From positions 806,001-870,000 of the forward strand of contig CANMVC010000002.1 of the NCBI GenBank assembly GCA_947501325.1: a stretch of DNA of 64,000 nt, given 5' to 3'. This DNA is from an uncultured Sphingomonadaceae bacterium. GTDB taxonomy: Bacteria; Pseudomonadota; Alphaproteobacteria; Sphingomonadales; Sphingomonadaceae. The notes beneath the pieces were generated by a model. That model was not told where the DNA came from. It saw only the letters and a list, made by a program, of their open reading frames with translations, and made no database searches. Each line of letters opens with the position of its first letter. Positions within the stretch are counted from its first letter, which is position 1. This document shows positions 9,583 through 19,252 of this stretch, in pieces. The position numbers were made by a program, and so were the translations under genes.

Positions 9583-10395
9583 ATGAAATCCGTGCTGCTT
9601 TACGTCAATGACGATACCGGTTTGGAGGCGAGGCTCCAGGCAGCACTGGATGTAACCCGCGCTGTCGGTGGGCATCTCCACTGCCTGCGCGCCAATCCTT
9701 ATAACCCGCAAATGGCGTTCGACGGCGTGACGGGCATGTCTGTTGTATATGATGTAGCAAAGCTGACGCAGGAAGCCGATCAAAAATTGCGTGCGGAGAT
9801 TGAAGGTCGGTTGGCCGACGAAGATGTGCCTTGGGACTATCAGGAAGCCAACGCCAGTCCAGCGCGCGGATTATCGCGCAATTCAGCACTGGCGGATCTT
9901 ATAGTTTTAAGCTCTGCCAGTGGCGACAAGGACAACGTTCTGCCGCTTGGTATATTGGGCGACGTGCTTTTCAACACGCATGTCCCCGTACTGGTTCAGC
10001 CGGATGGTGTAAAAAAATTCGATGCGGCGGGTCCCGCTGTTGTCGCCTGGAATGGCAGTTTCGAAGCAGGCAATGCCCTGCGCGCCGCCGTGTCCATGCT
10101 GCATCTGGCTAGCACGGTGCATATCCTGACGGTGGACGAGGACAAAGATCATGATTTGCCCCCACTTGCCGCATCAGAATATCTCTCCCGACACGGTATC
10201 ACCTCCGAAATACACAGTATGTCGGCCAAAAAACCATCGGTTGAAGCGGTACTGTTATCAACCATCGATGCACTGAAAGCCAGCTATATGGTAATGGGTG
10301 CCTATGGCCAGAGCCGTGCACGCGAGTTTCTTTTCGGCGGCGTCACGCGAAGCCTTTTCAGGGATTGCCAGGTACCTCTCATCGTCTCCCACTAA
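9583..10395 (+). CDS. Universal stress protein, tandem UspA domains
   Basis: VMGAYGQSRAREFLFGGVTRSLFRDCQVPLIVSH C-terminal Usp signature; RBS aggag at 9571. Confidence 0.85.
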   Translation: MKSVLLYVNDDTGLEARLQAALDVTRAVGGHLHCLRANPYNPQMAFDGVTGMSVVYDVAKLTQEADQKLRAEIEGRLADEDVPWDYQEANASPARGLSRNSALADLIVLSSASGDKDNVLPLGILGDVLFNTHVPVLVQPDGVKKFDAAGPAVVAWNGSFEAGNALRAAVSMLHLASTVHILTVDEDKDHDLPPLAASEYLSRHGITSEIHSMSAKKPSVEAVLLSTIDALKASYMVMGAYGQSRAREFLFGGVTRSLFRDCQVPLIVSH

Positions 10396-10413
10396 GTTAT
10401 TTGTGAGGGCGTC

Positions 10414-11985
10414 ATGGCCGACAACCCAACCATCAAATTTCACGGTGCCGCTGGCACGGTGACCGGCTGCTGTTTTGAAATTAGCGGTGCAGGCAAGACG
10501 ATACTCGTCGATTGCGGTTTGTTTCAGGGGACCCGGTCGCTCGAAAAACTCAACTATGAGCCACTTCCCTTTGATGTCGGCAAAATTGATGCGATCATCC
10601 TGACCCATGCGCATTTGGATCATAGTGGTCGACTCCCCTGCTTGTATAATCACGGCTTCAAGCCACCGACTTACTGCACCGCGCCTACTGCCGATATTTT
10701 GAAGCCGCTGCTGCTCGATTCAGCAAAGTTACAGGCCGCATCAGTGGAGCGCCGCAACCGACGAGCGGATCGGGCCGGGCTTCCGCCTTTCTATCCCCTA
10801 TATACGGGTCCAGATATCACGAAGCTGATGAAAAACATCAACGCAGTCGATTATTGCGAGCAAGTGGATCTCGGCAATGGTGTGTCCTTCCGCCTGTGGG
10901 ATGCACGGCATATTATCGGTTCCGCCTCGGCCGAGATTAGCATTGCCGGACAGAGGCTGATGATATCAGGCGATATCGGTTCCGGTTCGGCGATATGTTG
11001 CGCTGGTCTGGAATTAGGCGGATATAATCATATCATCTGTGAGGCCACCTATGGTGCGCGTAACAGGGAAGAAACGCTGATCAGCGAACGCCGGGAAGCA
11101 CTTGCCAATTTTGTCGAGGGTACCCTCAAATCTGGAGGCAACCTTCTTATTCCCGCTTTTGCTGTCGAACGCACGCAGGTCATCCTGGAAGATTTTCTGG
11201 CACTGCTTGATTCGGGCCGATTACCACCAATCAATATCTTTTTGGACGCGCCATTGGCCCAGAAAGTTACGCAAGCGATGCTCAAATATCGCGACAATGG
11301 AGCGGACCTTCTCAAACGTCCGAACATCCGCTTCGTACAGTCTGTTGCAGAGTCCAAGCAGCTTAACCAGATTACGGGAGTGGTTATTATTGCCGGGTCC
11401 GGAATGTGCGAAGGTGGCCGCATCCGCCATCATCTGGTCCGCAACTTGCCCAAACGCCAATCGCGCGTTTTGTTCACCGGTTTTCAGGTCGCGGGAACAT
11501 TAGGGGCTGTTTTGACCGGGGGTACCAAAATGGCTCGCATCTCTGGCAATGATGTAATTGTGAATGCGGATATTGCGCTTCTTGAGGGCTATTCCAATCA
11601 TGCTGATCGCAAAGGACTGGCACAGTGGATAAAAGAACATGGTCCAGTCTCGGGTTCCGTATTTCTTGTGCATGGCGAGGATAAAGCCCTGCACCGTCTC
11701 GCCGATGATCTCAGAGAGACGAAACGATATACAGACCCTGTAATCCCGGCCCTTGGCGAAATATGGGCGTTACAGCCGGACGCCCCTGCTGAGTTACAAG
11801 CGCCAGGCCGCGAGGATGCCGAGCAGCTGGTTGCGCCACAGGACTGGACATCACGGCTCGCCGCTTTGCGGTCTTCCATGCAACAAAAAGTGCGAGCGTT
11901 GCCGTCCGATCACGACCGCGAAAAAATGCTTAAAGCGCTCGAACAGGCGCTGGAAAGCTATCAGAAAGAAAAATTACTGGGTTGA
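10414..11985 (+). CDS. MBL-fold beta-CASP RNase/metallohydrolase
   Basis: LTHAHLDHSGRLP (HxHxDH), GDIGSG, AFAVERTQVIL, GSGMCEGGRIRHHL motifs. Confidence 0.88.
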   Translation: MADNPTIKFHGAAGTVTGCCFEISGAGKTILVDCGLFQGTRSLEKLNYEPLPFDVGKIDAIILTHAHLDHSGRLPCLYNHGFKPPTYCTAPTADILKPLLLDSAKLQAASVERRNRRADRAGLPPFYPLYTGPDITKLMKNINAVDYCEQVDLGNGVSFRLWDARHIIGSASAEISIAGQRLMISGDIGSGSAICCAGLELGGYNHIICEATYGARNREETLISERREALANFVEGTLKSGGNLLIPAFAVERTQVILEDFLALLDSGRLPPINIFLDAPLAQKVTQAMLKYRDNGADLLKRPNIRFVQSVAESKQLNQITGVVIIAGSGMCEGGRIRHHLVRNLPKRQSRVLFTGFQVAGTLGAVLTGGTKMARISGNDVIVNADIALLEGYSNHADRKGLAQWIKEHGPVSGSVFLVHGEDKALHRLADDLRETKRYTDPVIPALGEIWALQPDAPAELQAPGREDAEQLVAPQDWTSRLAALRSSMQQKVRALPSDHDREKMLKALEQALESYQKEKLLG

Positions 11986-11995
11986 TCCCTGCCCC

Positions 11996-13135
11996 TTATG
12001 AATGACAGACCTCCTGTTCGGAACGGTCATTCGAGGCTGTCTGGATTGCCGCTTCGCCATCACGCCGATAAACATCGGGATAGAAAGTCACATTACCATC
12101 TGCCCCACCCTCGGCCGTAAAATAAGCGATATAGATGGGGATGGGTTCAGCAATGGACAGTGCCTGTGTGGTGCCTTCCTCCAAAATAGTGTCGACCGCT
12201 TCTGCGGAGTGGTCGCTAGCCAATACAGTCTTGGCAAAACCAATCGCGTCGCCGACTCTTATACAGCCGTGACTATAGGTTCTGACCTTTTCGGCGAACA
12301 GTGTCTTGTTCGATGTGTCATGCAAATAGACCGAATAAGGGTTCGGCATGATCAACTTCATCAGCCCCAGCGCATTGCCGGGCCCTGGTCGCTGGCGATA
12401 GCGACCATTCTGGAACACATAACCTTTGCGGCGGGCAGTTGTCGGCCGATTGCGGACCATCGCCCCGATCCCTTCAGCGACAATGGAGGATGGAATTTCC
12501 CACCAAGGGTTAAGAATGACGCCGCTGACTTTGGTATCAAATATGGGCGTTGGCGTCTTGGTCTTGCCGACAATGACCGGCCAGCTGCCCATTTTTTCAT
12601 TGTCCTTCCACAGTGTGACTTCAAAGCTAGCGGCATTGGCGATCAAATAGGTATCTCCGAGATAAAGTGGCATCCAGCGCCAGCGTTCCATGTTCAGGGC
12701 TATGGCAGCGCGTTTTTGGGGATCAGTCTCGGACGCCAAAGCCGTTCGCAGCGAATGATAATGCGGGTTTTTTGGCTTATAGGCCTCAAACAGCGGGCCA
12801 AGTTCGTTTCGGCTTAAAGCTAGCCTTATTAATTTGTCATTATCGATCAGGTAATCGCGGCTTTTGATATGCCATCGCGCGCGGTCGAGACCTTTGATGC
12901 ATCCTTCCAAATGGGCATGTGCGAGCTGCTTTGCGGCGGCTGTTGCCGCTTTGAAATCGAAAATATCAAATTTGCTCGAAATTCCGCAGCCGACAAGCCC
13001 ATCAGCCGACATATTGTCAATTAGCGCTTTTAAATGAACAACCTGTGCCGGCGTCCATTGCGGCGGACTGGCCGGCTGTGCCGACGCCGTGCCGATAGAC
13101 AATGAGGCGGCGATGCAAATGAGCAGTTTTTTCAT
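11996..13135 (-). CDS. L,D-transpeptidase (YkuD) family protein, secreted
   Basis: Signal peptide and YSHGCIRVGD catalytic motif; VIVGKTKTPTPIF. Confidence 0.87.
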   Translation of the reverse strand: MKKLLICIAASLSIGTASAQPASPPQWTPAQVVHLKALIDNMSADGLVGCGISSKFDIFDFKAATAAAKQLAHAHLEGCIKGLDRARWHIKSRDYLIDNDKLIRLALSRNELGPLFEAYKPKNPHYHSLRTALASETDPQKRAAIALNMERWRWMPLYLGDTYLIANAASFEVTLWKDNEKMGSWPVIVGKTKTPTPIFDTKVSGVILNPWWEIPSSIVAEGIGAMVRNRPTTARRKGYVFQNGRYRQRPGPGNALGLMKLIMPNPYSVYLHDTSNKTLFAEKVRTYSHGCIRVGDAIGFAKTVLASDHSAEAVDTILEEGTTQALSIAEPIPIYIAYFTAEGGADGNVTFYPDVYRRDGEAAIQTASNDRSEQEVCHS

Positions 13136-13170
13136 CTATCCCTTGTTTAGCCCTCGGTGCCTTACCACAA

Positions 13171-13186
13171 TAGGTATATCTACATA
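13171..13186 (-). promoter_or_regulatory. Box TATGTAGATATACCTA (minus strand) between divergent L,D-transpeptidases
   Basis: GTA-N6-CCTA core; 35 nt from the minus start and 29-38 nt from the plus start. Confidence 0.45.
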
Positions 13187-13215
13187 ATCCCAAACCTCCC
13201 GGATTGTGGTAGAAT

Positions 13216-13824
13216 ATGATGGTAATGAAACGCAGAACAATCTTGAAAACAGGCCTTGTGGGTTTTAGCGCTTTGCTATCCCCTGCACTTCCCGCAGTGG
13301 CCAAAGCACCATCATTGCTGGATCCCAAACTGCTCGCGAAGGCGAAAGCGGCGCTGGAAACGTATGATACATCCATTACGCATAAGGATGTCATTGGCAT
13401 TGCCGACTATGCCCTTCACTCGGCAAAAACTCGCTTCCATCTCGTGGACCTTATGAATGGTCGAACCACGTCCTTGCTCGTTGCGCATGGCAAGGGGTCG
13501 GACAAAAAGCATACCGGTTGGTTGCAACAATTTTCCAACATCCCTGGCTCCGAAGCCTCATCCGGTGGTAGCTACAGGACCGCTGAAGCCTATGTCGGCA
13601 AGCACGGCCGTTCCCGCCGCCTCAATGGACTGGAGCCGAGCAATGATCTGGCCTATCAGCGCGCGATTGTGATCCACGGCGCTTGGTATGTCGATAACAA
13701 GATGGTCAGCAAGCACGGGAAAATCGGGCGCAGCCAGGGCTGCTTTGCGTTTTCAGAAACGGATCTCAATCAAGTTCTTCAGCGCCTCGGCAGCGGACGT
13801 CTGCTCTATGCCGACAAAGGCTGA
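13216..13824 (+). CDS. Murein L,D-transpeptidase catalytic domain family protein (second, divergent)
   Basis: Tat/Sec-like N-terminus MKRRTILKTGLVGFSALLSPALPAVA; GRSQGCFAFSE catalytic Cys; SSGGSYRTAEAYVGKHG. Confidence 0.82.
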   Translation: MMVMKRRTILKTGLVGFSALLSPALPAVAKAPSLLDPKLLAKAKAALETYDTSITHKDVIGIADYALHSAKTRFHLVDLMNGRTTSLLVAHGKGSDKKHTGWLQQFSNIPGSEASSGGSYRTAEAYVGKHGRSRRLNGLEPSNDLAYQRAIVIHGAWYVDNKMVSKHGKIGRSQGCFAFSETDLNQVLQRLGSGRLLYADKG

Positions 13825-13843
13825 AGCAGAAGAAAGTCAAACC

Positions 13844-14686
13844 TCACCGCGGGTCACGCACCATCATTACATCCTGTTTGAGCCAGCCCAATAGCACTCG
13901 GGCATTATTTCCCATACTTGCACGCATAAAGCCGCTTTTGCCATGGGTACCGAGCACAACGAGATCGGATTTCACTTCCTTGATCTTGTTAAACAAAACA
14001 ACACCAAGCTCGCCCTTTTCGTTCGAAGCTTCCAATCGTTTGAACGTGGCATTATCAATTGTGGTCTGCGCCAAAAAACGTTCCATTGATTTCGCTTCCT
14101 CTGAACCAATGTCCGTTGCGACCTGGTCGGATTTCAACCAGCCGCTATAGGGTACATTATAAGCGTGGACGAGATGTAGCGGCACCTCTGGGAACAGTTC
14201 CGCGGCGGTGTTCAGGGCTGTCATCGAACAGTCAGAAAAGTCGGTCGCAATCAATATACTACTATAGGGCTTAACCGGCTTGCGCTTGATGATCAGCACC
14301 GGAATGTCCGCATGGCGGACAATATAGTCTACTGGCGATCCCAGAAAAATATCGCTAAATCCGTCATAATGGGCCACGCCCGTTACGATCAGACCACAGC
14401 GTTCCCGCCTGGCGGTTTCAATCACCAGCTCGCCAATATTGCCCATTTCGATGATGAATTGCACATCCACATCGGTCTCAGGCAATTCCTCTTCCAGCTG
14501 GACCCGCGCCTCTTTAGGGACCAACGCCTTTTTCTTTGCTTGCTTGGGGTCGAGCACATGAACCACAATCAAGCGCGTGCCCCAAATCTTTGCCAGCGTT
14601 AGTGCGCGATCAAAGGCCCGGTCACAACGTGCTGTCATGTCGGTTGCTAACAAGATCGGTTTGCTGGTCGTCCTGATGTCAGTCAT
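13844..14686 (-). CDS. Universal stress protein, tandem UspA domains
   Basis: VTGVAHYDGFSDIFLGSPVDYIVRHADIPVLIIKRK and VVLGTHGKSGF; better start at MTDIRTT (14686) with GGGGAGA SD. Confidence 0.85.
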   Translation of the reverse strand: MTDIRTTSKPILLATDMTARCDRAFDRALTLAKIWGTRLIVVHVLDPKQAKKKALVPKEARVQLEEELPETDVDVQFIIEMGNIGELVIETARRERCGLIVTGVAHYDGFSDIFLGSPVDYIVRHADIPVLIIKRKPVKPYSSILIATDFSDCSMTALNTAAELFPEVPLHLVHAYNVPYSGWLKSDQVATDIGSEEAKSMERFLAQTTIDNATFKRLEASNEKGELGVVLFNKIKEVKSDLVVLGTHGKSGFMRASMGNNARVLLGWLKQDVMMVRDPR

Positions 14687-14822
14687 GCGCGGAAATTCTC
14701 CCCATGTAGTTCTAATAAAACGAGTGCAGGCCACCTTTCCTCCTTGTTACCCCAGGGGGGAGTGGGGAAAGGGGTGTTTGAAGGGATAGAAAGGCGACCT
14801 GCGTACCTCCTCAAACCGGCAA

Positions 14823-15350
14823 CTATGCGGTATTGATCGGGATCTTTCGTTCTTTTTCGAGCGCTTCAGCGCTTTTGGGAAGGTGGACCGTCAGCAAGCC
14901 ATCCTTGGCTTCTGCGCTGATTTTCTGATGGTCAATGCCATTGGGCAATTTTATGGCTCGCTCAAACATGCCATAGTGCCGCTCAGAAAACATGAAGCTT
15001 TCACCTTCCTCTTCATTGCTTTCGGACTTCTCACCCGACAAGCGGAGCATGCCGTCGGACAGCTTGATTTCAATATCATCGCTGCTCATGCCCGGTACTT
15101 CGGCGACGAGCTCATATTCATCCTTTTTGTCGCGCATTTCGACAACCGGATCGGCATTATCGTATATTTTCTGCAACATTCGGCTGCCAAAAGCGTTGCC
15201 GGGTGTGTCATCAAACATCCGGTCAAATTCATCGCGCAGCCGGTTCAGCGGTTCCCACACATTGCTAACCTGCACCGGAACGCTCAACCGCCGAGAGCTG
15301 TCGGTAGATCCGCTTGTTTTGGCCGGTAGCTTTGCTTTCTTTTTGGTCAT
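14823..15350 (-). CDS. Hsp20/alpha-crystallin family small heat-shock protein
   Basis: DPVVEMRDKKDEYELVAEVPGMSSDDIEIKLSDGMLRLSGEK; start at MTKKKAK. Confidence 0.9.
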   Translation of the reverse strand: MTKKKAKLPAKTSGSTDSSRRLSVPVQVSNVWEPLNRLRDEFDRMFDDTPGNAFGSRMLQKIYDNADPVVEMRDKKDEYELVAEVPGMSSDDIEIKLSDGMLRLSGEKSESNEEEGESFMFSERHYGMFERAIKLPNGIDHQKISAEAKDGLLTVHLPKSAEALEKERKIPINTA

Positions 15351-15444
15351 TGTCACATCCTCATTTTGTATCGCGTTGTCCTGTTCCCCCGTTACCAAAA
15401 AGGGATATGATCTTTACCCTGCGATTAAAATCAGTGGTGTTCCC

Positions 15445-15460
15445 TACGTAGTTTTACGTA
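15445..15460. promoter_or_regulatory. Box TACGTAGTTTTACGTA between hsp20 and fixL
   Basis: Exact TACGTA-N6-CGTA in divergent intergenic region. Confidence 0.65.
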
Positions 15461-15569
15461 TTTCCAATATTACTTGTGCTCATGCTTAGGTCATGATCTA
15501 TTTTACATTTTGGAATGACTGGCCATTCATAGTATGTTCGTTGCGTTGGGATGAAAGGAACTTTGTACC

Positions 15570-17099
15570 GTGCATGCATTCGGGTTGGATCAGATTGACC
15601 GGTCTGCCTATCTGGAAGCAGTGCTGTCCACTCTACCGGAATATATCATAGTCATTGGCCCCGATATGCAGATGTTGGACATTAATCAGTCGGGGCTTCG
15701 GCTGATCGGAGTAGAACAGCTAAAGGACCTGCCGAATCGTGATCCGCTGGAGCTGATATCAAATTCCTATCGCCCGGCGTTCAGAAAAGCTCTCAAGGCG
15801 GTCTTAAATGGCGACAGCGCAGTTATTAGCAAGCCGGTCCAGATTGAAGTGCACTCGCGCAGCGGCGCGCGGCATCTTTTGGAAACGCGCTTCGCACCCC
15901 TCAACAAAACCGGTGACGGGATCACGGCTGCCGTGATTACCGCCCGTGATATTTCGGAATTGCGCCACACCCTGGCCGTCGTTGAACAATCTACGTCGGT
16001 ATTGCAGTCGATACTGGCTACGGTGCCCGATCCCATGGTGGTAATGGATGAAAAATGCCGCGTTACCTCGTTCAGCACCGCAGCAGAGCAACTTTTTGGT
16101 TATACCGAGAGCGAGCTACTCGGACAAAATATAAACATACTGATGCCAGCCCCCTATCATGACGAACATGATAAATATGTCGAGCGCTATGTCCGCACGG
16201 GAGAGAAACGCATCATCGGCATTGGCCGAACCGTCGAAGGACAAAAGAAGGACGGCACGATTTTTCCACTCCGGCTGGCCGTGGGCGAGGCCAAAGCGGG
16301 AGAGCACCGTCTGTTTACAGGCTTTATCATCGACCTGACCGAAACGCGCAACATCCAGGCTGAATTGCAGGCGTTGCAGGCTGACCTCCTGCATTCGTCC
16401 CGACTCAGCGCCGTCGGGACATTGGCATCAGCGCTGGCTCATGAAATTAACCAGCCCCTGTCGGCTATTGCCAATTATCTTTCGGCAGCGCGAGACATGC
16501 TCGATAGCGGCGTGGAAGCCAATAGGGACTTGCTCTACGAAGCTCTACAGGAAAGCGTCTCGGAAAGCCTGCGTGCCGGGACAATTGTCCGGCGGCTAAG
16601 GGAATTTGTCGCCAAGGGAGAGATTAACCGGGAAATCCTGTCGATCGCCCAGCTGGTCGAAGATGCGACGACTTTGGGGCTGGTCGGTGCCTATGATAAA
16701 GGTATTGAACATTCCATCGCTATTGATCCGGACACCAACCATGTCTTTGCCGACCGTGTGCAGATCCAGCAAGTGATGATCAATCTGATGCGTAATGCCA
16801 TCGAAGCCATGACCGATAGTCCGGTCAAACATCTCAATATTACCGTGCGATCCGTGCCGGATGACAAAGTGGAGATTGCCATTTCGGACACGGGCAGTGG
16901 GATCGATCCGGACGTTGCCGAGAAAATCTTTGAACCGTTTACCAGCACAAAAGGCAGCGGCATGGGCCTTGGTTTGTCGATCTGCCGCACCATTATTGAG
17001 GCACATGAAGGAACCATAACGGCTGAGCCTAATCCGGAGGGAGGTACGATCTTCCGGATAACCCTTTTAAAATCCCATGAGGAGCAATCTGATGTCTAA
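15570..17099 (+). CDS. fixL: Oxygen-sensor-type PAS histidine kinase, FixL-like
   Basis: Second PAS ILMPAPYHDEHDKYVERYVRTGEKRIIGIGRTVEGQKKDGT matches FixL heme PAS; H-box ALAHEINQPLSAIANYLSAAR; GLGLSICRTIIEAH. Confidence 0.88.
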   Translation: MHAFGLDQIDRSAYLEAVLSTLPEYIIVIGPDMQMLDINQSGLRLIGVEQLKDLPNRDPLELISNSYRPAFRKALKAVLNGDSAVISKPVQIEVHSRSGARHLLETRFAPLNKTGDGITAAVITARDISELRHTLAVVEQSTSVLQSILATVPDPMVVMDEKCRVTSFSTAAEQLFGYTESELLGQNINILMPAPYHDEHDKYVERYVRTGEKRIIGIGRTVEGQKKDGTIFPLRLAVGEAKAGEHRLFTGFIIDLTETRNIQAELQALQADLLHSSRLSAVGTLASALAHEINQPLSAIANYLSAARDMLDSGVEANRDLLYEALQESVSESLRAGTIVRRLREFVAKGEINREILSIAQLVEDATTLGLVGAYDKGIEHSIAIDPDTNHVFADRVQIQQVMINLMRNAIEAMTDSPVKHLNITVRSVPDDKVEIAISDTGSGIDPDVAEKIFEPFTSTKGSGMGLGLSICRTIIEAHEGTITAEPNPEGGTIFRITLLKSHEEQSDV

Positions 17100-17733
17100 T
17101 GAACGTCTGGTCTATATTGTTGATGATGACGATGCGGTCCGCCGGTCCGCCGCATTCATGCTGCGCCATGCGGGATTTCAGGTCCGGCCGGTGGAATCAG
17201 GCATTGCCTTTCTGAAGCTCGCCAAAAATGCCGAGCGCGGCTGCGTTTTGCTGGATATCCGCATGCCGGAAATGAACGGGCTGGAGGTTCAGCAGGAGAT
17301 GGTCAAACAAGGCATTGATATGCCTGTGGTTATCCTGACCGGCCATGGCGATGTTGAAATTGCGGTTCAAGCGATGCGCGCCGGAGCGATTAATTTTCTC
17401 GAAAAGCCTTATGAGAAAGAAGCGCTGTTGGCGGCGATGGAGGAAGCCTTTGAACGCATCGAAAATAGCGATCTAAAAGAAATGGCCTCATCTGAAGCCA
17501 CAGTGCGGCTGGCCTGCCTTACCGGCCGGGAGCGCGATGTATTAGATGGTCTGATGACAGGATATCCCAACAAGACTATCGCTTATGATCTGGGAATCTC
17601 TCCCCGCACCGTGGAAATTTATCGCGCCAACATGATGGAAAAATTGCGGGTGCGCAGCCTCGCCGAGGCCCTACGCATAGGCTTTGCTGCAGAAGCTGGA
17701 CAAACTGTTACCGCCAAACCCACACAGCACTGA
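17092..17733 (+). CDS. fixJ: Response regulator, FixJ-like (REC + LuxR HTH)
   Basis: YIVDDDDAVRRSAAFML, LLDIRMPEMNGLEVQ, LTGRERDVLDGLMTGYPNKTIAYDLGISPRTVEIYRANMMEKL; overlaps fixL by 8 nt. Confidence 0.9.
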   Translation: MSNERLVYIVDDDDAVRRSAAFMLRHAGFQVRPVESGIAFLKLAKNAERGCVLLDIRMPEMNGLEVQQEMVKQGIDMPVVILTGHGDVEIAVQAMRAGAINFLEKPYEKEALLAAMEEAFERIENSDLKEMASSEATVRLACLTGRERDVLDGLMTGYPNKTIAYDLGISPRTVEIYRANMMEKLRVRSLAEALRIGFAAEAGQTVTAKPTQH

Positions 17734-17735
17734 CT

Positions 17736-17751
17736 TACGTAAATCTGCGGA
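17736..17751 (+). promoter_or_regulatory. Box TACGTAAATCTGCGGA
   Basis: 53 nt before the Pro-rich ORF ATG at 17805. Confidence 0.6.
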
Positions 17752-17804
17752 TAGCCTGAAAGCGTAATGGGAGACATAGTAGCGGACCGCAAAAGGAGCC
17801 GTTC

Positions 17805-17984
17805 ATGACCTATATCGCGCAACAGAAACCAGATGAATTGCCCACCCCGCAGCCAACGGAAACGCCGCCATTAGAACCGGATCGGGTAAGCGAACCCGGC
17901 GCCCCAGAAACACCCCCGCCGCAGCCGGCACAGCCAGAAGAGCGCCCGCCGGAATATCCTACACCTGACACCCTCTCCTCATAA
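17805..17984 (+). CDS. Short proline-rich protein (59 aa), not in supplied ORF track
   Basis: MTYIAQQKPDELPTPQPTETPPLEPDRVSEPGAPETPPPQPAQPEERPPEYPTPDTLSS*; aaaaggag RBS; 16-bp box upstream. Confidence 0.6.
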   Translation: MTYIAQQKPDELPTPQPTETPPLEPDRVSEPGAPETPPPQPAQPEERPPEYPTPDTLSS

Positions 17985-18046
17985 TCAAACCATTAAACGC
18001 TACCTCGTGAACAATAGTGGGCTGCTGCGCGTTGATTGCTGATAGA

Positions 18047-18409
18047 TCAGGATTTTGCGCCATTTTGGGCCCACATCGCTAAAGCGCCGATAATAAGGCC
18101 TGCGCCGGTTGCAGCTATCATGCTGGCAACGGGATGTTGCTGTACTTCGCTAGCCACCATCTCCTTGCGTTGCTCACCAGCTTGGCGCAGCTTTTCGCTT
18201 TGCTCTCTGAGCGCCTCGGCTTTATCTTTCAACGTCAACGTTGCCTGTTCGGTAAATTCCTTCACCCGTGCCGATGCGTCTTCCGCCACTTCGTCTCGCA
18301 ATGCGCCTATATCGCTCTGCAACTGTTCCAAGTCGCTGCGGATCGCTGCGATCTGCTTGCTGTAATCATGGTCATGTTGGGGGTGGTTAATTGTTGCTTC
18401 CTTGTTCAT
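18047..18409 (-). CDS. DUF883/ElaB/YqjD-like membrane-anchored protein
   Basis: Coiled-coil region then C-terminal TM segment PVASMIAATGAGLIIGALAMWA. Confidence 0.75.
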   Translation of the reverse strand: MNKEATINHPQHDHDYSKQIAAIRSDLEQLQSDIGALRDEVAEDASARVKEFTEQATLTLKDKAEALREQSEKLRQAGEQRKEMVASEVQQHPVASMIAATGAGLIIGALAMWAQNGAKS

Positions 18410-18476
18410 CTCTCTCACTCCTTTTTATGCTATTTGCTTGATTGGTCAAAATATGTTGCGTGACAGCGGTCGTCAT

Positions 18477-18492
18477 TACGTAGTTGCCACGA
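18477..18492. promoter_or_regulatory. Half-conserved box TACGTAGTTGCCACGA
   Basis: Left half-site intact, right half degenerate; upstream of DUF883-like gene. Confidence 0.35.
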
Positions 18493-18511
18493 GGCGGACG
18501 GCATCTGGCGA

Positions 18512-19111
18512 TCAGCTTTTTGGTCGTTCAATCGTCGGCCCAAGATCGGACAGAATCTGCTTGGCATAGAACACTTGCTGACCATCTTCCGGTGCCGACC
18601 CGCGGCCCATTTTAATCTCGGCATGGGCTTCGAATTTCTCGACCGTTCGTACATCCACATCATAGGTCCAGAAACGAGCACCTACATGCGGATGCCAGGT
18701 CGTCCAACGACTGCCACGATAATAGCGCCAATGCGGCTGCCAATAGCCATAGCCTATACCATACCAGGGATCATAGCGGGGCGAGCGGTCGACATAGGTG
18801 CGCCGATCACGTTCGGTCCTGTGGTCCACTAGCATGAACCAGTCATAGCCGTTTTGATCGGTCAGTTCGGCGGCCCGGTAAAGCAAATAGCCTTCCACCC
18901 GGTCACGTGACGTGAATATATTTCCAGCGAAATCGACACGATAGCGATCTTCGGCAAGACGCTTGTCCGAATAACCGCCAGAGACTTTTTGTCCAAAGAC
19001 ATTGGGTTGATAGGGCGTTGCGGTTGCGCAAGCGGCAAGCACTAGCGTCAACATCAAGGCCATCGTGGTGCCAGCGCTTTTGCGAAAGGTGCGCATGAAG
19101 GGCATTTTCAA
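18512..19111 (-). CDS. Lipoprotein, CC0125/CC1285-like family
   Basis: Lipobox LTLVLAACATATPYQP; GGYSDKRLAEDRYRVDFAGN. Confidence 0.75.
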   Translation of the reverse strand: MKMPFMRTFRKSAGTTMALMLTLVLAACATATPYQPNVFGQKVSGGYSDKRLAEDRYRVDFAGNIFTSRDRVEGYLLYRAAELTDQNGYDWFMLVDHRTERDRRTYVDRSPRYDPWYGIGYGYWQPHWRYYRGSRWTTWHPHVGARFWTYDVDVRTVEKFEAHAEIKMGRGSAPEDGQQVFYAKQILSDLGPTIERPKS

Positions 19112-19181
19112 TCTCCCATCGGATAGGACGGTTGGTTAGAACCTGATGATCCAATCTCGATGAGTTGGCGCTCTAAGTCTT

Positions 19182-19197
19182 TACGTATTTGTTCGGA
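19182..19197. promoter_or_regulatory. Box TACGTATTTGTTCGGA
   Basis: Near-identical to 49728-49743, including flanks (gtcttTACGTAkTTGTTCGGAga). Confidence 0.65.
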
Positions 19198-19252
19198 GAG
19201 AGACACTCACGCGCCCGTATGCGCTGCGATATAAGCACTTACCAAAGCGCCA

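Noticed and set aside
12002-12817. Plus-strand 271-aa ORF
   Set aside because: Fully antisense to the L,D-transpeptidase with YSHGCIRVGD motif; no domain signature.
14992-15489. Plus-strand 165-aa ORF
   Set aside because: Antisense to hsp20, Ser/Leu-rich shadow translation, and would cover the box region.
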